This document shows positions 46,565 to 56,592 of a stretch of 64,000 nucleotides of DNA, one piece after another. Location of the stretch: positions 18,747,766-18,811,765 of the forward strand of contig NC_058197.1 of the NCBI RefSeq assembly GCF_907165205.1, given 5' to 3'. Under the pieces are notes generated by a model. That model was not told the DNA's origin and ran no database searches. It was given only the letters and a program-made list of their open reading frames with translations. This DNA is from Coccinella septempunctata. Its lineage: Eukaryota; Arthropoda; Insecta; Coleoptera; Coccinellidae. A program made the translations under genes and the position numbers. The stretch's first letter is position 1; each line of letters begins with the position of its first letter.

Positions 46565-47260
46565 ATGTTTGCACTAGCACCCAAAGATAAATACAGTCCT
46601 GTAGTAACAAAACTTAATCTATTCACAGTATTCTACGTCCCAGTATTATCTATTATCATTTCTCTAACCGACAATCATTTCAAACTTGGTAAATTTGAAA
46701 ACTTATCAGTTGTATTGGTGTTGGGAGGCTTAGAATATGCAAAATATTACTTTTTCAAGTCGACCTTAACAGATGCCGATACGAAGAGTAAACGAAAGAA
46801 ATCTTCGAAACTAGAAAGAACATGGAAGGTTCTATCATTCAATGTACAAATGGTTTGCGTTATCTATGTAGTCGCAGTTTTGTTGGGTGCACAACTGTTG
46901 AATAAATTTCAAGAAACCTTAATGCTTGCAGTTCTTATAACAACATTGGCTATTTTTCCGATTACTTTGTATACAGAAGTAGATGATTTATTTCAGTTAC
47001 TAGGAATGATAACGATGATGCCTTCAAATTCATATTCAAATTTGTTTATTAGTCAATTGCAAACTACTTTAGTTGGAGCATGGTTAGGTGCTACGGTCAT
47101 ACCCTTAGACTGGAATAGAGAATGGCAAGTATGGCCTAATTCTTGCATTTATGGAGCTTTAGCAGGTTTTTATGTAACAAATATTTACTTCTATATAATT
47201 CATTCTACTAAAATTGTGTTTAGAAATAAAAAAAACCACAAATTTGAGAATGTCTTGTAG
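46565..47260 (+). CDS. PIG-F: GPI biosynthesis protein PIG-F
   Basis: A 231-residue, multi-pass hydrophobic protein from MFALAPKDKYSP; human PIGF has 219. An in-frame ATG at 46493 would add 24 residues, but a good acceptor-like tract (CCTTTCAG) precedes the chosen ATG, and the family length favours the shorter form. The diagnostic C-terminal block is present: TTLVGAWLGATVIPLDW, then REWQVWPNSCIYGALAG. PIG-F is a shared, non-catalytic subunit in the ER membrane that partners PIG-O and PIG-G to add ethanolamine phosphate to GPI anchor precursors. The gene is intronless in its coding part and converges on the ZAD zinc finger gene, with only 78 bp between stop codons. Confidence 0.9.
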   Translation: MFALAPKDKYSPVVTKLNLFTVFYVPVLSIIISLTDNHFKLGKFENLSVVLVLGGLEYAKYYFFKSTLTDADTKSKRKKSSKLERTWKVLSFNVQMVCVIYVVAVLLGAQLLNKFQETLMLAVLITTLAIFPITLYTEVDDLFQLLGMITMMPSNSYSNLFISQLQTTLVGAWLGATVIPLDWNREWQVWPNSCIYGALAGFYVTNIYFYIIHSTKIVFRNKKNHKFENVL

Positions 47261-47338
47261 ATTATACCAATAAATTAACAGTCACATTATATTTATTTTT
47301 ATTATAAAAAACCTTGTGTAAATTGCAAGGCTACCCTA

Positions 47339-48602
47339 CTAGTTTAATTTCATAGCTGGACAATTATGTCGAGTAACACCTCTCTTGGACACAAAGGGTT
47401 TGAAGCATTTTTCACAATTGAAAGTTGTTCTTTCAATATGAGTCATTTTGTGTTCCTTTAAAGCGTCAGACCTGAAGAAAGTTTTATCACATTGATCACA
47501 CTGATATGGTCTGACACCTGTGTGGGTCCTCGTATGAATCTTAAGCATATAATGGTCAACAAATCTTTTGTCGCAGTATGAACAAACATGTTTTTTCACC
47601 TTGCTGTGCACTCTTCGTAGGTGATCGTAGAGGTTTCTATTGCTTTTGAACACTTTGGAGCAGAACTCACATACACATGTATCGTTTGCATGTTTAGCCA
47701 TATGGATGTATATGGCGGAAGCTGTCCTACCTAAAATATAGTATTTCAGCATCAAATTCATAGAAGAGACTTATGGTCTAACCTTTATAGTCACACAAAG
47801 TGCAAGAATATTTCCTTTTTTCTGCGTGGGACAACAAATGTGTTCTGAGCGAAGTAGATGTTGCAAAATTTTTGCCGCAATTTTCACAGACAAAGGCCTT
47901 TATATTCGTATGTACTGCTATAATATGCTGTTCCAAAGACAACCTTGAGTTGCAGCTTTGAGGACAGTCTGTGCATTTATATTTATCCGTGTGACTTATT
48001 AAGTGAGATTTAATGCTTGACTTCTTCATTAGTTTACAACATTTAGGGCATGGATACAAGTGTTCTTGTTCATGTTTAACAAGTTGCTCTCTACTAGAAA
48101 ACAATTCGTCACACTTATCGCATTTAAATACAGGTTCTCCATCATGTGAAGTTTGATGGTCGAGATAGGCAAAGATTTCGTCAAATTTATCTTCACAAAT
48201 GTCACATGTGTAAATATTCTCTGACAATGAAAATTCCAAATCATGGTTTTCTCTCGTAAAATCCACAATTTTCTGTTCTAAAGGCTCTTCGTCAGATGAA
48301 TCCCAATCCTCTGTACCATCGTCGAAGTCTTCCATTTTGACCATATCATCCTTCTCTGTTTTAAATTCTTTCAGAATCTTGTCGGATTCTAAACACATAT
48401 TTCTAAAGGACCATAAATCTTCCAATTTTTTGAAACATAAGAGACATATACAACTAGGAAAATCATCGTTAGTTTCCAAATCTAAGGATATGCAAGCTTT
48501 GATTTTAGCTACAATATCATTTTCTGAGATCGATATCAGTTTAGAATTGTTCTGATTCAAGCATAATCTACAGGACATTTTTCTTTCCGTTAATATTTTC
48601 AT
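47339..48602 (-). CDS. ZAD-domain C2H2 zinc finger protein
   Basis: Two exons (48602-47783 and 47730-47339) join in phase 1 to give 403 residues. The N-terminus has a zinc-finger-associated domain (CRLCLNQN... then CICLLCFKKLEDL), a dimerisation module expanded in insects. A Met at residue 9 (MSCRLC) is an alternative start. An acidic linker (EDFDDGTEDWDSSDEE) is followed by about ten C2H2 fingers, among them CDICEDKF, CDKCDELF, CENCGKNF, CTLCDYKG, CEFCSKVF, CSYCDKRF, CDQCDKTF and CEKCFKPF. The HTGVRPYQC linker near the end is close to the canonical TGEKP form. It is probably a sequence-specific DNA-binding or chromatin factor. ZAD proteins evolve fast, so no orthologue is named. The single intron splits a finger. 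Confidence 0.92.
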
Positions 48603-49006
48603 TAAACGAATATGAATAACTTTTATTTTTGTTTATTGTTTATATTTCTCTCTGTTTGTCTAATCACAGAGCAAAAATGACAGTTACATAGCCTAAAAAT
48701 CTTGCTCATGTGTCAAAATTTTGAAATTTTTATCGAAATTCATGGTAAGAATAAATTAACCAATTTTTTGCCTAAATTTCCACTATCTCAGAGGCTATTT
48801 TGTGGAACTTTTATTCATTCGAGCATTTAGGGGTCAACATTGATGTCCAAAGAAAAAGAATCGATTAATAAATGTCAATCAAAAAAATTTCAAGGTTAAC
48901 TATTTTGATAATTACTAATTACGTTGTTCCTAACTTCATGCCTTGCAAAAGGTCGTCTTAAGGTTATACCCATTTTATTCATTTTCAATTGAAAAAAACC
49001 ATAAAA
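48603..49006. promoter_or_regulatory. Divergent promoter of ZAD-ZNF and Mdh2
   Basis: A 404-bp AT-rich interval between two genes that start in opposite directions. No canonical TATA box or strong initiator is evident. It should contain both core promoters. No coding sequence is seen. Confidence 0.45.
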
Positions 49007-50362
49007 ATGTTCTCCAGAATGCTCAGGAACTCTTTAGCTGTAAGCCGCAACTTCAGCACATCCAGTCAGGTAAACTTTAAAAAAATTTCTTGAATATTCT
49101 GATAAGAACAGCCGAACCTAGGTCAAGAGGTCAAAAATTATCCACGCTAGTTTATCATTTAATTCAATAATTAGTAATCGAACATTTTGGGAGTAGCTCT
49201 GTGACATAGGTTATGTCTTAAGAGGTGTGTTTCACAATTTTCCATATCTTTTCAGAACAATGTAAAGGTAGCCGTGGCTGGTGCTTCTGGGGGAATTGGG
49301 CAACCTTTGTCCCTACTCCTCAAACAATGTCCCATGATCTCAGAACTATCGCTTTATGATATAGTTCACACCCCTGGAGTAGCAGCTGATTTATCCCACA
49401 TTGAAACTCCGGCCAAGGTTAAGGGATTCATGGGTCCTGACCAACTGAAAGAAAGTTTCAAAGGTGCCGACATCATCGTAATCCCAGCAGGTGTCCCAAG
49501 AAAACCAGGTATGACAAGAGATGACCTCTTCAACACAAATGCAAGTATTGTCAGGGATCTTGCAAAGGCAGCTGCAGAAGTTGCTCCCAAAGCTCTTATT
49601 GCCATAATTTCCAACCCGGTTAACAGCACAGTACCAATTGCCGCTGAAGTATTCAAAAAAGCAGGAGTGCATGATCCAAAGAGAATTTTTGGAGTTACAA
49701 CTTTGGATATTGTTAGGGCCAACACTTTTGTAGCAGAAGCTAAAGGCCTCAATCCTCTGGATGTTAAAGTACCAGTCATCGGTGGCCATTCTGGTGTTAC
49801 TATCATACCCGTTATCTCTCAAGCAACACCATCCGTCAGTTTCACCACTGAACAATTGAAGCCTTTGACTGTCAGGATACAAGAGGCTGGTACAGAAGTA
49901 AGTATAGAATGGGCGAAACAGTAATTGTTTTCTCTTCATAGTCTAGCTTTTCCACCATTTTTAAAATTTTATTATGTACGCTAGGCAGGAAATATAGGTT
50001 AGACAGCCACCTGTCAATATCCATGATACCAACATAAGACTGGTTACTTTTTTCAGGTTGTGAAAGCTAAGGCCGGTGCAGGATCTGCTACTCTCTCGAT
50101 GGCATATGCCGGAGCAAGATTCACAATCTCCCTCATCAGGGGATTGAAAGGGGAGAGCAATGTGATAGAATGTGGATTTGTAGAATCCAATGTGACGGAA
50201 GCATCCTATTTCTCAACACCCCTTCTATTGGGCAAAAACGGCTTGGAAAAGAATTTGGGTATGGGTAAATTGTCGCCATTCGAAGAAGGTTTATTGAAAG
50301 AAGCCATCCCAGAATTGAAGAAAAATATTCAGAAAGGTATCGATTTTGTAAATAAGAACTAA
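49007..50362 (+). CDS. Mdh2: Malate dehydrogenase, mitochondrial
   Basis: Three exons (49007-49069, 49256-49897, 50057-50362) in phase 0 give 336 residues; human MDH2 has 338. Exon 1 encodes an Arg/Ser-rich mitochondrial presequence (MFSRMLRNSLAVSRNFSTSS). The NAD-binding fold begins VAVAGASGGIGQPLSLLLK. Substrate-binding loop residues are in IPAGVPRKPGMTRDDLFNTN, and NPVNSTVPIAAEV follows. The catalytic His is in IGGHSGVTIIPVISQ, with the partner Asp/Arg in TTLDIVRANTF. It interconverts malate and oxaloacetate with NAD in the TCA cycle and malate-aspartate shuttle. AATAAA lies at 50459. Confidence 0.97.
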
Positions 50363-50891
50363 GGACAATGTTGAAAGTTTCAATTGGAGAACTGACGTTA
50401 AGATCCATCAAATTTTTTATCTAGATTGCTGCAGGCATTTGTATATTATTTATACGTAAATAAAATTAACTTAAGTTTAATTTTGTCTTTATTGGATTAT
50501 CACAGAACAAGGCCGAAATACACTTGGAGAAGAGATCGGTGAGTTGTGGTTTCCATTGAAGAGAGAGGCATATAAAGATTCGTCTCGAATGTAAGAGTCG
50601 ACTTTGGTGTTTGAGCAACTTTTGTAAGAAAACAAGGGATCTGAGCAAATCCTTGAATTATATTAGTGTCCTAGGATAAAAAGTGTCAGTGTGGAACACA
50701 ACCACCATGTCATCATAAGTTTGACAGATGGATGATTTCGAATTTGAAAGACAGTGTTCTATGCTTTTTTAAGGTTAAGGCTTTCATAAAGGTTAATCTG
50801 GTCAATTTTTTATTAAAATTTTCTCTTACAACGAGAAAAAATGTAAATTCATAATTTTATCTTACTGTTTGGCTATAAATGGAAACGACCT
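50363..50891. other. Spacer between Mdh2 and the reductase-like gene
   Basis: About 530 bp containing the Mdh2 3' UTR and polyadenylation signal and the upstream region of the next gene. The short open frames show no recognisable domain. Nothing else noted. Confidence 0.5.
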
Positions 50892-51791
50892 ATGGAACCC
50901 CCAGATAAACCAGCAGATTCTGATTGTTGCAACTCCGGTTGCAATCCTTGTATCTTGGACGTATATGAGGAGCAATTGAAAAATTATAATTTGAAAAAAT
51001 ATCAGGACGGAAATAGCCAACAATATGATAACTGTATTCATCCTTCTTCCTACTCTGTTTTCAAACTTGTTAATAGAGAAAAACATACTCCGAATTCTTA
51101 TATTTTCAAGTTTGAATATTTTAGTTTCTTGAACAAAAATTACAATAGAAGTAATAAGGAGAAATTGAATTATGCACCAGGTCAGCATTTCATGTTGAAA
51201 GGTAGAGAATCGAGTTCAGGAAAAGAATTCACAAGGGCTTATACTCCAATCCCTTACGGGGAGAATAATGACAAATCGTTTACAATTTTGGTAAGATTGT
51301 ATGACGAAGGTAAAATGTCATCTTACCTTAAGAATTTGCAAATAGGCAGTGAAACTTTATGGAGAGGCCCTTACTGCAATTTCACAATAGATTATACGAT
51401 AAAAAACATACTCTTCATAGCTCAAGGAACAGGAATTGCCCCAATATTTTCAATCGCAAAAGAAATGATATCAAATGATTTTTGTGAAACATTTTTACAT
51501 TTGTTATACTGTTGTAGAAACATGAATGAAATTTTTCTGAGAAATGAACTTTATGAATTGAAATCTTACTGGAATTTCACCTATGAGGTATTTTTGAAGG
51601 ATCCAATGAACTTTTCACCGAAATACGAAGAAATTATTCATGACAGAAAATTAGTAGAGAAAGATTCAATTCAATTCATCAAAAACAAGGGAAATAATTT
51701 ACAGGTTGTGATTTCTGGTTCTACAGAATTTGAAAATTGTATTTCAAGTTATATTACTACAGCTGGAGACCAGAAAATATTTCTTTTTTGA
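50892..51791 (+). CDS. CYB5RL: NADH-cytochrome b5 reductase-like protein
   Basis: A single-exon gene of 299 residues. It opens with an oxidoreductase-like motif (PPDKPADSDCC then GCNPCILDVYEEQL), as in CYB5RL proteins. An FAD-binding barrel contains the RxYT motif in TRAYTPIPYG and a following VRLYDEGKMSSYL. The NAD-binding part has IAQGTGIAPIFSIAKEM, LLYCCRNMNEIFLRNEL and a C-terminal VVISGSTEFENC. The family transfers electrons from NADH through FAD to one-electron acceptors, but the physiological acceptor of CYB5RL is not known. The final canonical CGPPPM-like segment of b5 reductases is replaced by ISGSTEF, a diverged end. It converges on ERH, with 194 bp between stops; AATAAA at 51816. 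Confidence 0.85.
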   Translation: MEPPDKPADSDCCNSGCNPCILDVYEEQLKNYNLKKYQDGNSQQYDNCIHPSSYSVFKLVNREKHTPNSYIFKFEYFSFLNKNYNRSNKEKLNYAPGQHFMLKGRESSSGKEFTRAYTPIPYGENNDKSFTILVRLYDEGKMSSYLKNLQIGSETLWRGPYCNFTIDYTIKNILFIAQGTGIAPIFSIAKEMISNDFCETFLHLLYCCRNMNEIFLRNELYELKSYWNFTYEVFLKDPMNFSPKYEEIIHDRKLVEKDSIQFIKNKGNNLQVVISGSTEFENCISSYITTAGDQKIFLF

Positions 51792-51985
51792 CTTAACTGT
51801 ATTAGTCCTTTAAGAAATAAAAATCTGAGCTGAATTTAGTACAAATGATTTATTAGATGAAAAATAAACATGAAGTCAACTGTTAAGTGTAATTTCAAAC
51901 AAAGTGAATACTCTTTAATAAATAAATGTTACTCTACAATTAAAATACGTCCATAAATCTTTGAATTGAAATGGGAAGGAAAAAT

Positions 51986-52468
51986 TTACCTTCCATTCGA
52001 ATGACCAGCTGCTTGTCTTAGTAGGATATAGATCTTTTCTTTTATCCAGTCTTTATTATAAGGTGCATAGGTGTTGGTTGACTTTTGGTAAACAAGACAG
52101 CTTAGGTCTGATAGCTGTAATATCGATTATTATTCCATTACAGATCAAAAACTATGGAATACACTTACCTGATCAACAAAGTCGAACAGCTGTGAAATAT
52201 CATATGTGATGGTAGGTGTATTAGGATTTCTTTTCTTTAAATGTTCCTCATATATTTTACAAACTCCCTCCATGCATTCGTTCACAGACTCATAATCAGA
52301 ATAAGTCCTAGTTTCAGGATTTATATCGGGTTGCACTAGAAGAATTGTGTGGGCCTAAAAAAACAATTTCATATATATAAACGGAAGGAGAGAAGTTAAG
52401 AATCACTGTGAAATTTTTGAATTCTTCGTAGGACATGCATTGAAGTACAATTATAAAATAATTACCAT
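51986..52468 (-). CDS. ERH: Enhancer of rudimentary homologue
   Basis: Three exons (52468-52466, 52354-52169, 52114-51986) give 105 residues, against 104 in human. The first coding exon is only the ATG, followed by GTAATT. The next begins AHTILLVQPDINPETRTYSD, then YESVNECMEGVCKIYEEHLK and ITYDISQLFDFVDQ. The last holds LSDLSCLVYQKSTNTYAPYN and KDWIKEKIYILLRQ. ERH is a small, highly conserved dimeric nuclear cofactor linked to RNA processing, splicing and pyrimidine metabolism genetics. It diverges from BORCS5 through a 235-bp shared promoter that contains CCTAA repeats. Confidence 0.96.
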
Positions 52469-52703
52469 TCTGAGAATTGAGAAATTTTAGATATCGTTTG
52501 TTTGAGAACTTCTATGCACCCTTTTCCTTCTGGATGTCAACCACAGATGCTAACCTAACCTAACCTAACTCTATAATCTTTGGTTGTTATGTCATAGAGA
52601 ACAATGAAAAAAATATTGATTGTATTTTGTATGGAGGGTACTATTTTGTTGAAAACTATTAGTTATCAATTCATATAAATACCTGAGATATATCTGGAAT
52701 AAG
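52469..52703. promoter_or_regulatory. Shared divergent promoter with CCTAA repeats
   Basis: The 235-bp interval between the ERH and BORCS5 starts contains four TAACC/CTAAC steps at about 52551-52569. This is the complement of the TTAGG telomere motif of most insects, but so short a run may simply be a promoter word. No TATA box is evident. Confidence 0.5.
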
Positions 52704-53613
52704 ATGGGAAGTGAACATTCTTCGCAGTCTAACGCTGTATCCAAAAGGCAAGGCCTCGAATCAAATCCCGGTAGATTTTCGAATTTGAGAAGACAAAATA
52801 CTATTGCTAATCCTGGGGGCTCTTCTTCCGAATTTGATATTGATGGAAACACGGGAAGACCTAGATCTACTTCGCCAGGGCCTAGTTTGTGCAGCGATGT
52901 AGATCTACCTTATATAAGTTACACTGTTAATAGACCAATAGGAGGTTGGTGCTGATCGAACATAAGGATAAGATATTTATTCCTGATTTTCAGATTCTCC
53001 GAAGCTTCAGAACAAACAGCTTCTTAAAACGAAATCAGCACCAAGAAAAATACCCCAAAAACAGCCAAAAAAGGTCCCACATAGTATAGTTTTAGTAAAT
53101 CCAGCCCAGAGTAGTCCTAATATTGAAAAAGACCCTGATGTGGAAAGATTGCAAAGTATACCTATGTTTTTGCCTATTATGAGGGCCACCCTGAATCTCC
53201 CAGCAGCTAGAGATCCAGAAGTACTGGAAAGATTAGATCCTGCACCTCTTCTCAGGCTATGTGCTAGATATCAAAGTCATTTGACTGCTTGTGCCAATCT
53301 AGTTGCTGTTGAACAAAATGCACTCAGTAATAAGATCCGAGAGGTATTTTGTTCCACTGATATTTCCTACAATTTTATTTAAAATCTGGTGTTTTAGACA
53401 GATGGCGAAATAACAAAAGTATTCAATGCTGCAACTGAAAAACAGAAGAAATTTGCCAAATATGCTGAAAAATTGGGCAAAATTCATGACCTTTCTTCAC
53501 AGCTGAACAAGTGTCACATGTTGCTCAATGAAGTTCTTGAGTCAATGGAAACGTTGAATAATCATCTAGACGTAGATGATAGGCTGGAGCCTTTTATTTG
53601 GACCACTGGATGA
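52704..53613 (+). CDS. BORCS5: BLOC-1-related complex subunit 5 (myrlysin)
   Basis: Three exons (52704-52944, 52994-53343, 53398-53613) give 268 residues; human BORCS5 has 196, and the extra length is in a Ser-rich N-terminal linker. The start MGSEHSS is an N-myristoylation signal, as in human MGSEQSS. The conserved core includes NIEKDPDVERLQSIPMFLP, LLRLCARYQSHLTACANLVA and EQNALSNKIRE, followed by a coiled coil (EKQKKFAKYAEKLGKIHDLS) and the end RLEPFIW. BORC recruits the GTPase Arl8 to lysosomes and so couples them to kinesin; BORCS5 anchors the complex to the lysosomal membrane. AATAAA at 53827. Confidence 0.92.
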
Positions 53614-54070
53614 GTTTGATTTTTCAGTTTTCAGATGTGAAGAATCTAGACAGAATTATTTAGTCACTGAACTACTGCAAGAAACACTTTTGATCTCATT
53701 TTATATTGGAAGGAATCCTTTGACTAGATTCAAAAGTAAAATATTTATGAATAAGTTCTATTGTGTTAGTAATGTTATTTTATTCTATTTATTTATTTCT
53801 TCACATTTCATGTCGATATATGTCAGAATAAAATAAATTCCCAATGAAAAATCATTCATTCGATTTCAGTTACAAAATACGGGAACAGTCTGAAAAAGAT
53901 AAAGTTATTTTGTCTGTGGTTAGTATTCTGTGTTTATGATCAACAACCGTCTGATTTAAGAATTTGAGGTTAATATTTCGGTGAAGTGGAGTGAGTGAAG
54001 TTGAGTAAAGTCACATTTTCGAATAATTTCTTGTAGAGGTGTGCGTTTTTCGTTTGAGTAATTTTTGGAA
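53614..54070. other. BORCS5 3' UTR and RRP1 promoter region
   Basis: About 460 bp with no gene of its own: the BORCS5 3' UTR with its AATAAA at 53827, then AT-rich sequence leading to the RRP1 start. GTGAAGTGGAGTGAGTGAAG near 53980 is a short purine-rich direct repeat of no assigned role. Confidence 0.5.
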
Positions 54071-56592
54071 ATGGCAGTTATGAAGACTAAAATGTTGGAG
54101 TCTCAAAAAAAACCGTCGTCCTATTCTAAACAGAGCAATACAAACGAGAAAAAAACACTTCTTCTAGCCCAAGAATTGAAAATCGCCAGATCGTTAGCTG
54201 GTAACGAGAAGGTATCCAGGGACAGAGCCCTGAAGAGCCTGAAAAAATGGCTCAAACATAGATCACAAAATCTAGGTAACTACCCCTTCATTTTTTCGAA
54301 TTTTTTCATTCTAACCTGAAGAGTTCATGTAAGAGAGATCATTTCTTTTCAGCTTTTACAGAGGAAGATTTCCTCAGGATTTGGAAAGGGCTATTTTATT
54401 CGATGTGGATGTCCGATAAACCTCTCATTCAAGTAAGTTTTTATGATCTTTATGTTAATTTTTGCTCAAGGAGAATGTTTATTTTTTCAGGAAGAGTGTG
54501 CAGAGAATATTGCCAGTTTATTGCATGAGTTACCATTTGACCACTCACTTATTCTCTTCAAATGTGGTTTGATAACTTTATGTAAGGAGTGGTTTGGTAT
54601 TGACCAACTTAGATTGAACAAATTTTTAATGGTGAGATCTTTGTTGTCTGGCTTCGTTTGAACCCTAATTCACTCTTTAATTTTTCAGTTTGTGAGGAGG
54701 TTATTACGACAATTTTTGGTTGTTCTGAAGAAGAATGGGTTTCAAAAAGACAACATTATACAATTTGGTAATGTTATATCTGAGACAGTTTTAGATTCAG
54801 GGAAGAAAGATATCATGGGACTCTTTTTACATTTCACGGAAGTGTATTTAGAAGAACTTGCCAAAGTAAGTTGATCCACCTAATTTTGTGAGACGATATA
54901 ACTTTTTCTTGTTTTCAGGTTAGCGAAGGTCACTTGAAGCATCATTTAGTCGCCGAATTTTTGGTCCCCTTTATTAAAACACTGACTTCATCTGATGATC
55001 CCAGGAGGATTAAACAGATTAGGAAGTTTATATTCATACATTTGATGTTTCAGTCAGATGTAGGTCTTGAATATCAAGAGAGATATGATGCTTGGAAAAG
55101 AGTAAGTTTTTCTAATATATTCAAGTCGTAGTTTTTACCCGTTTAATTTTGATTACAGCAAGGATTTCCTGGAACTATCCATGCAATGCAAAAAGTCGAG
55201 ATAGAAGAAGATAAGGATTCTGAGGAATATGATGAAGAGGAAGGTCATTTGTTAGAAGATAAGCCTTTAGATCCAAGAGCTGGTAGGGTGGATGTTGTAT
55301 TGCCCCAAATCAAATTCAACCCTAAGCTCCTTGCTGATTTATTGGTTAAATATAAGTACACTGAAAATAGTAAAGTAGCTGCAAGGAAAACTATGACTTT
55401 GCTCTCAAAGCAGTAAGTTGAAAAAACTATAGCATGACTTTATTCCTATTTGTTTTCTATTTCTTCATAAATGTGATCCACGTTTTTTTCTAGATTGAGA
55501 AAATTGGCCAAAGGAATATATCCATTGGGCGTCGTAGACTTGAGGCTTCCAAAGGATGACATCAAAGATATGAATTTGAAAAAATCGGCCAAGAGATTGG
55601 TTAAATTCGAAAACAAACTGATGGGGGTCCAAACCAAGGGTAGAAAGAGGAAAATGGAGATGAACGAAGAAGTGCCTGTTAAGAAAATCAAGAAAAAGGA
55701 GGAACGAAACCAACCCAAAAAGATCAACCAAATGACAAATTCTGACTTTCTCAATATGACCAAAAAATATCTCAAACAGGGTGTTACCTTTAAAGGAGAC
55801 AATACTGAAATGAAGAAAGTGGTACCTCAGTCTTTACTCTCTGAAAGTGGTCAAATGCCCGATTTGGTGTTTGAGAAATTTTCGGGACTGTGGAGGGTTT
55901 ATAATGACGTTGACACCAAACATGATAAAAAAACGGGAGCCTCAAAATCCTCATTGCAAAAGAAAGAACCTGCCACCCTAGAAAGTGAGTAAAATATTAC
56001 ATTTTTTTGTGGCTCACTCTCATTCAATGTATTTTTTTTTATGTCATTTTGTAGTTTAATACAGTAAATATGAATGACACAATGTATTTTTATTTTTCAC
56101 CTTGAACTTGATGTCATTCTGTGTTGAAATTTCTTGGTTTAGTTGCTGGATTTTGTTTTCCATTGTATCATATAAGATTATAATCCATGTTTCTTTTTAG
56201 ACCAAGAAATTTTTCCTAACAATCCTTGGGATGAACCTCTCAAGGAAAGGGAGTACGAAATAACGATCCCCTCTAAGAAATATGTTGAAAAACTGAAAAA
56301 GATCTCCAAAAAATCCTCCAAGAACCTCCAGCAACTCATCGATAGCAGCCAGATAAAATTCAAGAATCCCAGGGATCTGAACAAGCATGCCCAGTGCTCC
56401 ACTCCGGAAAGAACAAAGAAGGTTAAAATAAACACCAGTCTTAACAGGTCGCAAGAGTTTGAAGAGTACCATACGCAAGTCTTGAGCTCCCCTACTATAA
56501 TTTTCGATGGGAGCAAGAAGCCTGGTAAGCCATTGTTGAAGAGCACAAGCAGCACCCCAATCAATCCTTTCTACAAGAAATACAAGCCTTAA
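54071..56592 (+). CDS. Nnp-1: Ribosomal RNA processing protein RRP1 (Nop52/Nnp-1)
   Basis: Eight exons (54071-54275, 54353-54432, 54491-54631, 54689-54865, 54919-55101, 55159-55412, 55494-55984, 56201-56592) give 640 residues. The N-terminal Nop52 domain includes AQELKIARSLAGNEKVSRDR, ALKSLKKWL, FLRIWKGLFYSMWMSDKPL, LCKEWFGIDQLRLNKFLMFV and LEYQERYDAWKRQGFPG. The C-terminal half is Lys/Glu-rich with bipartite nuclear or nucleolar localisation-type clusters (KGRKRKMEM, VKKIKKKEE) and ends in a Ser-rich basic tail. RRP1 acts in the nucleolus in 60S subunit maturation. Introns are mostly 50-85 bp, except the last (216 bp). AATAAA at 56892. Confidence 0.92.

Noticed and set aside
47345..47783. 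The two halves of the ZAD zinc finger gene as separate genes
   Set aside because: A 52-bp intron with GT-AG ends restores the finger interrupted at CDYKG, so this is one gene.
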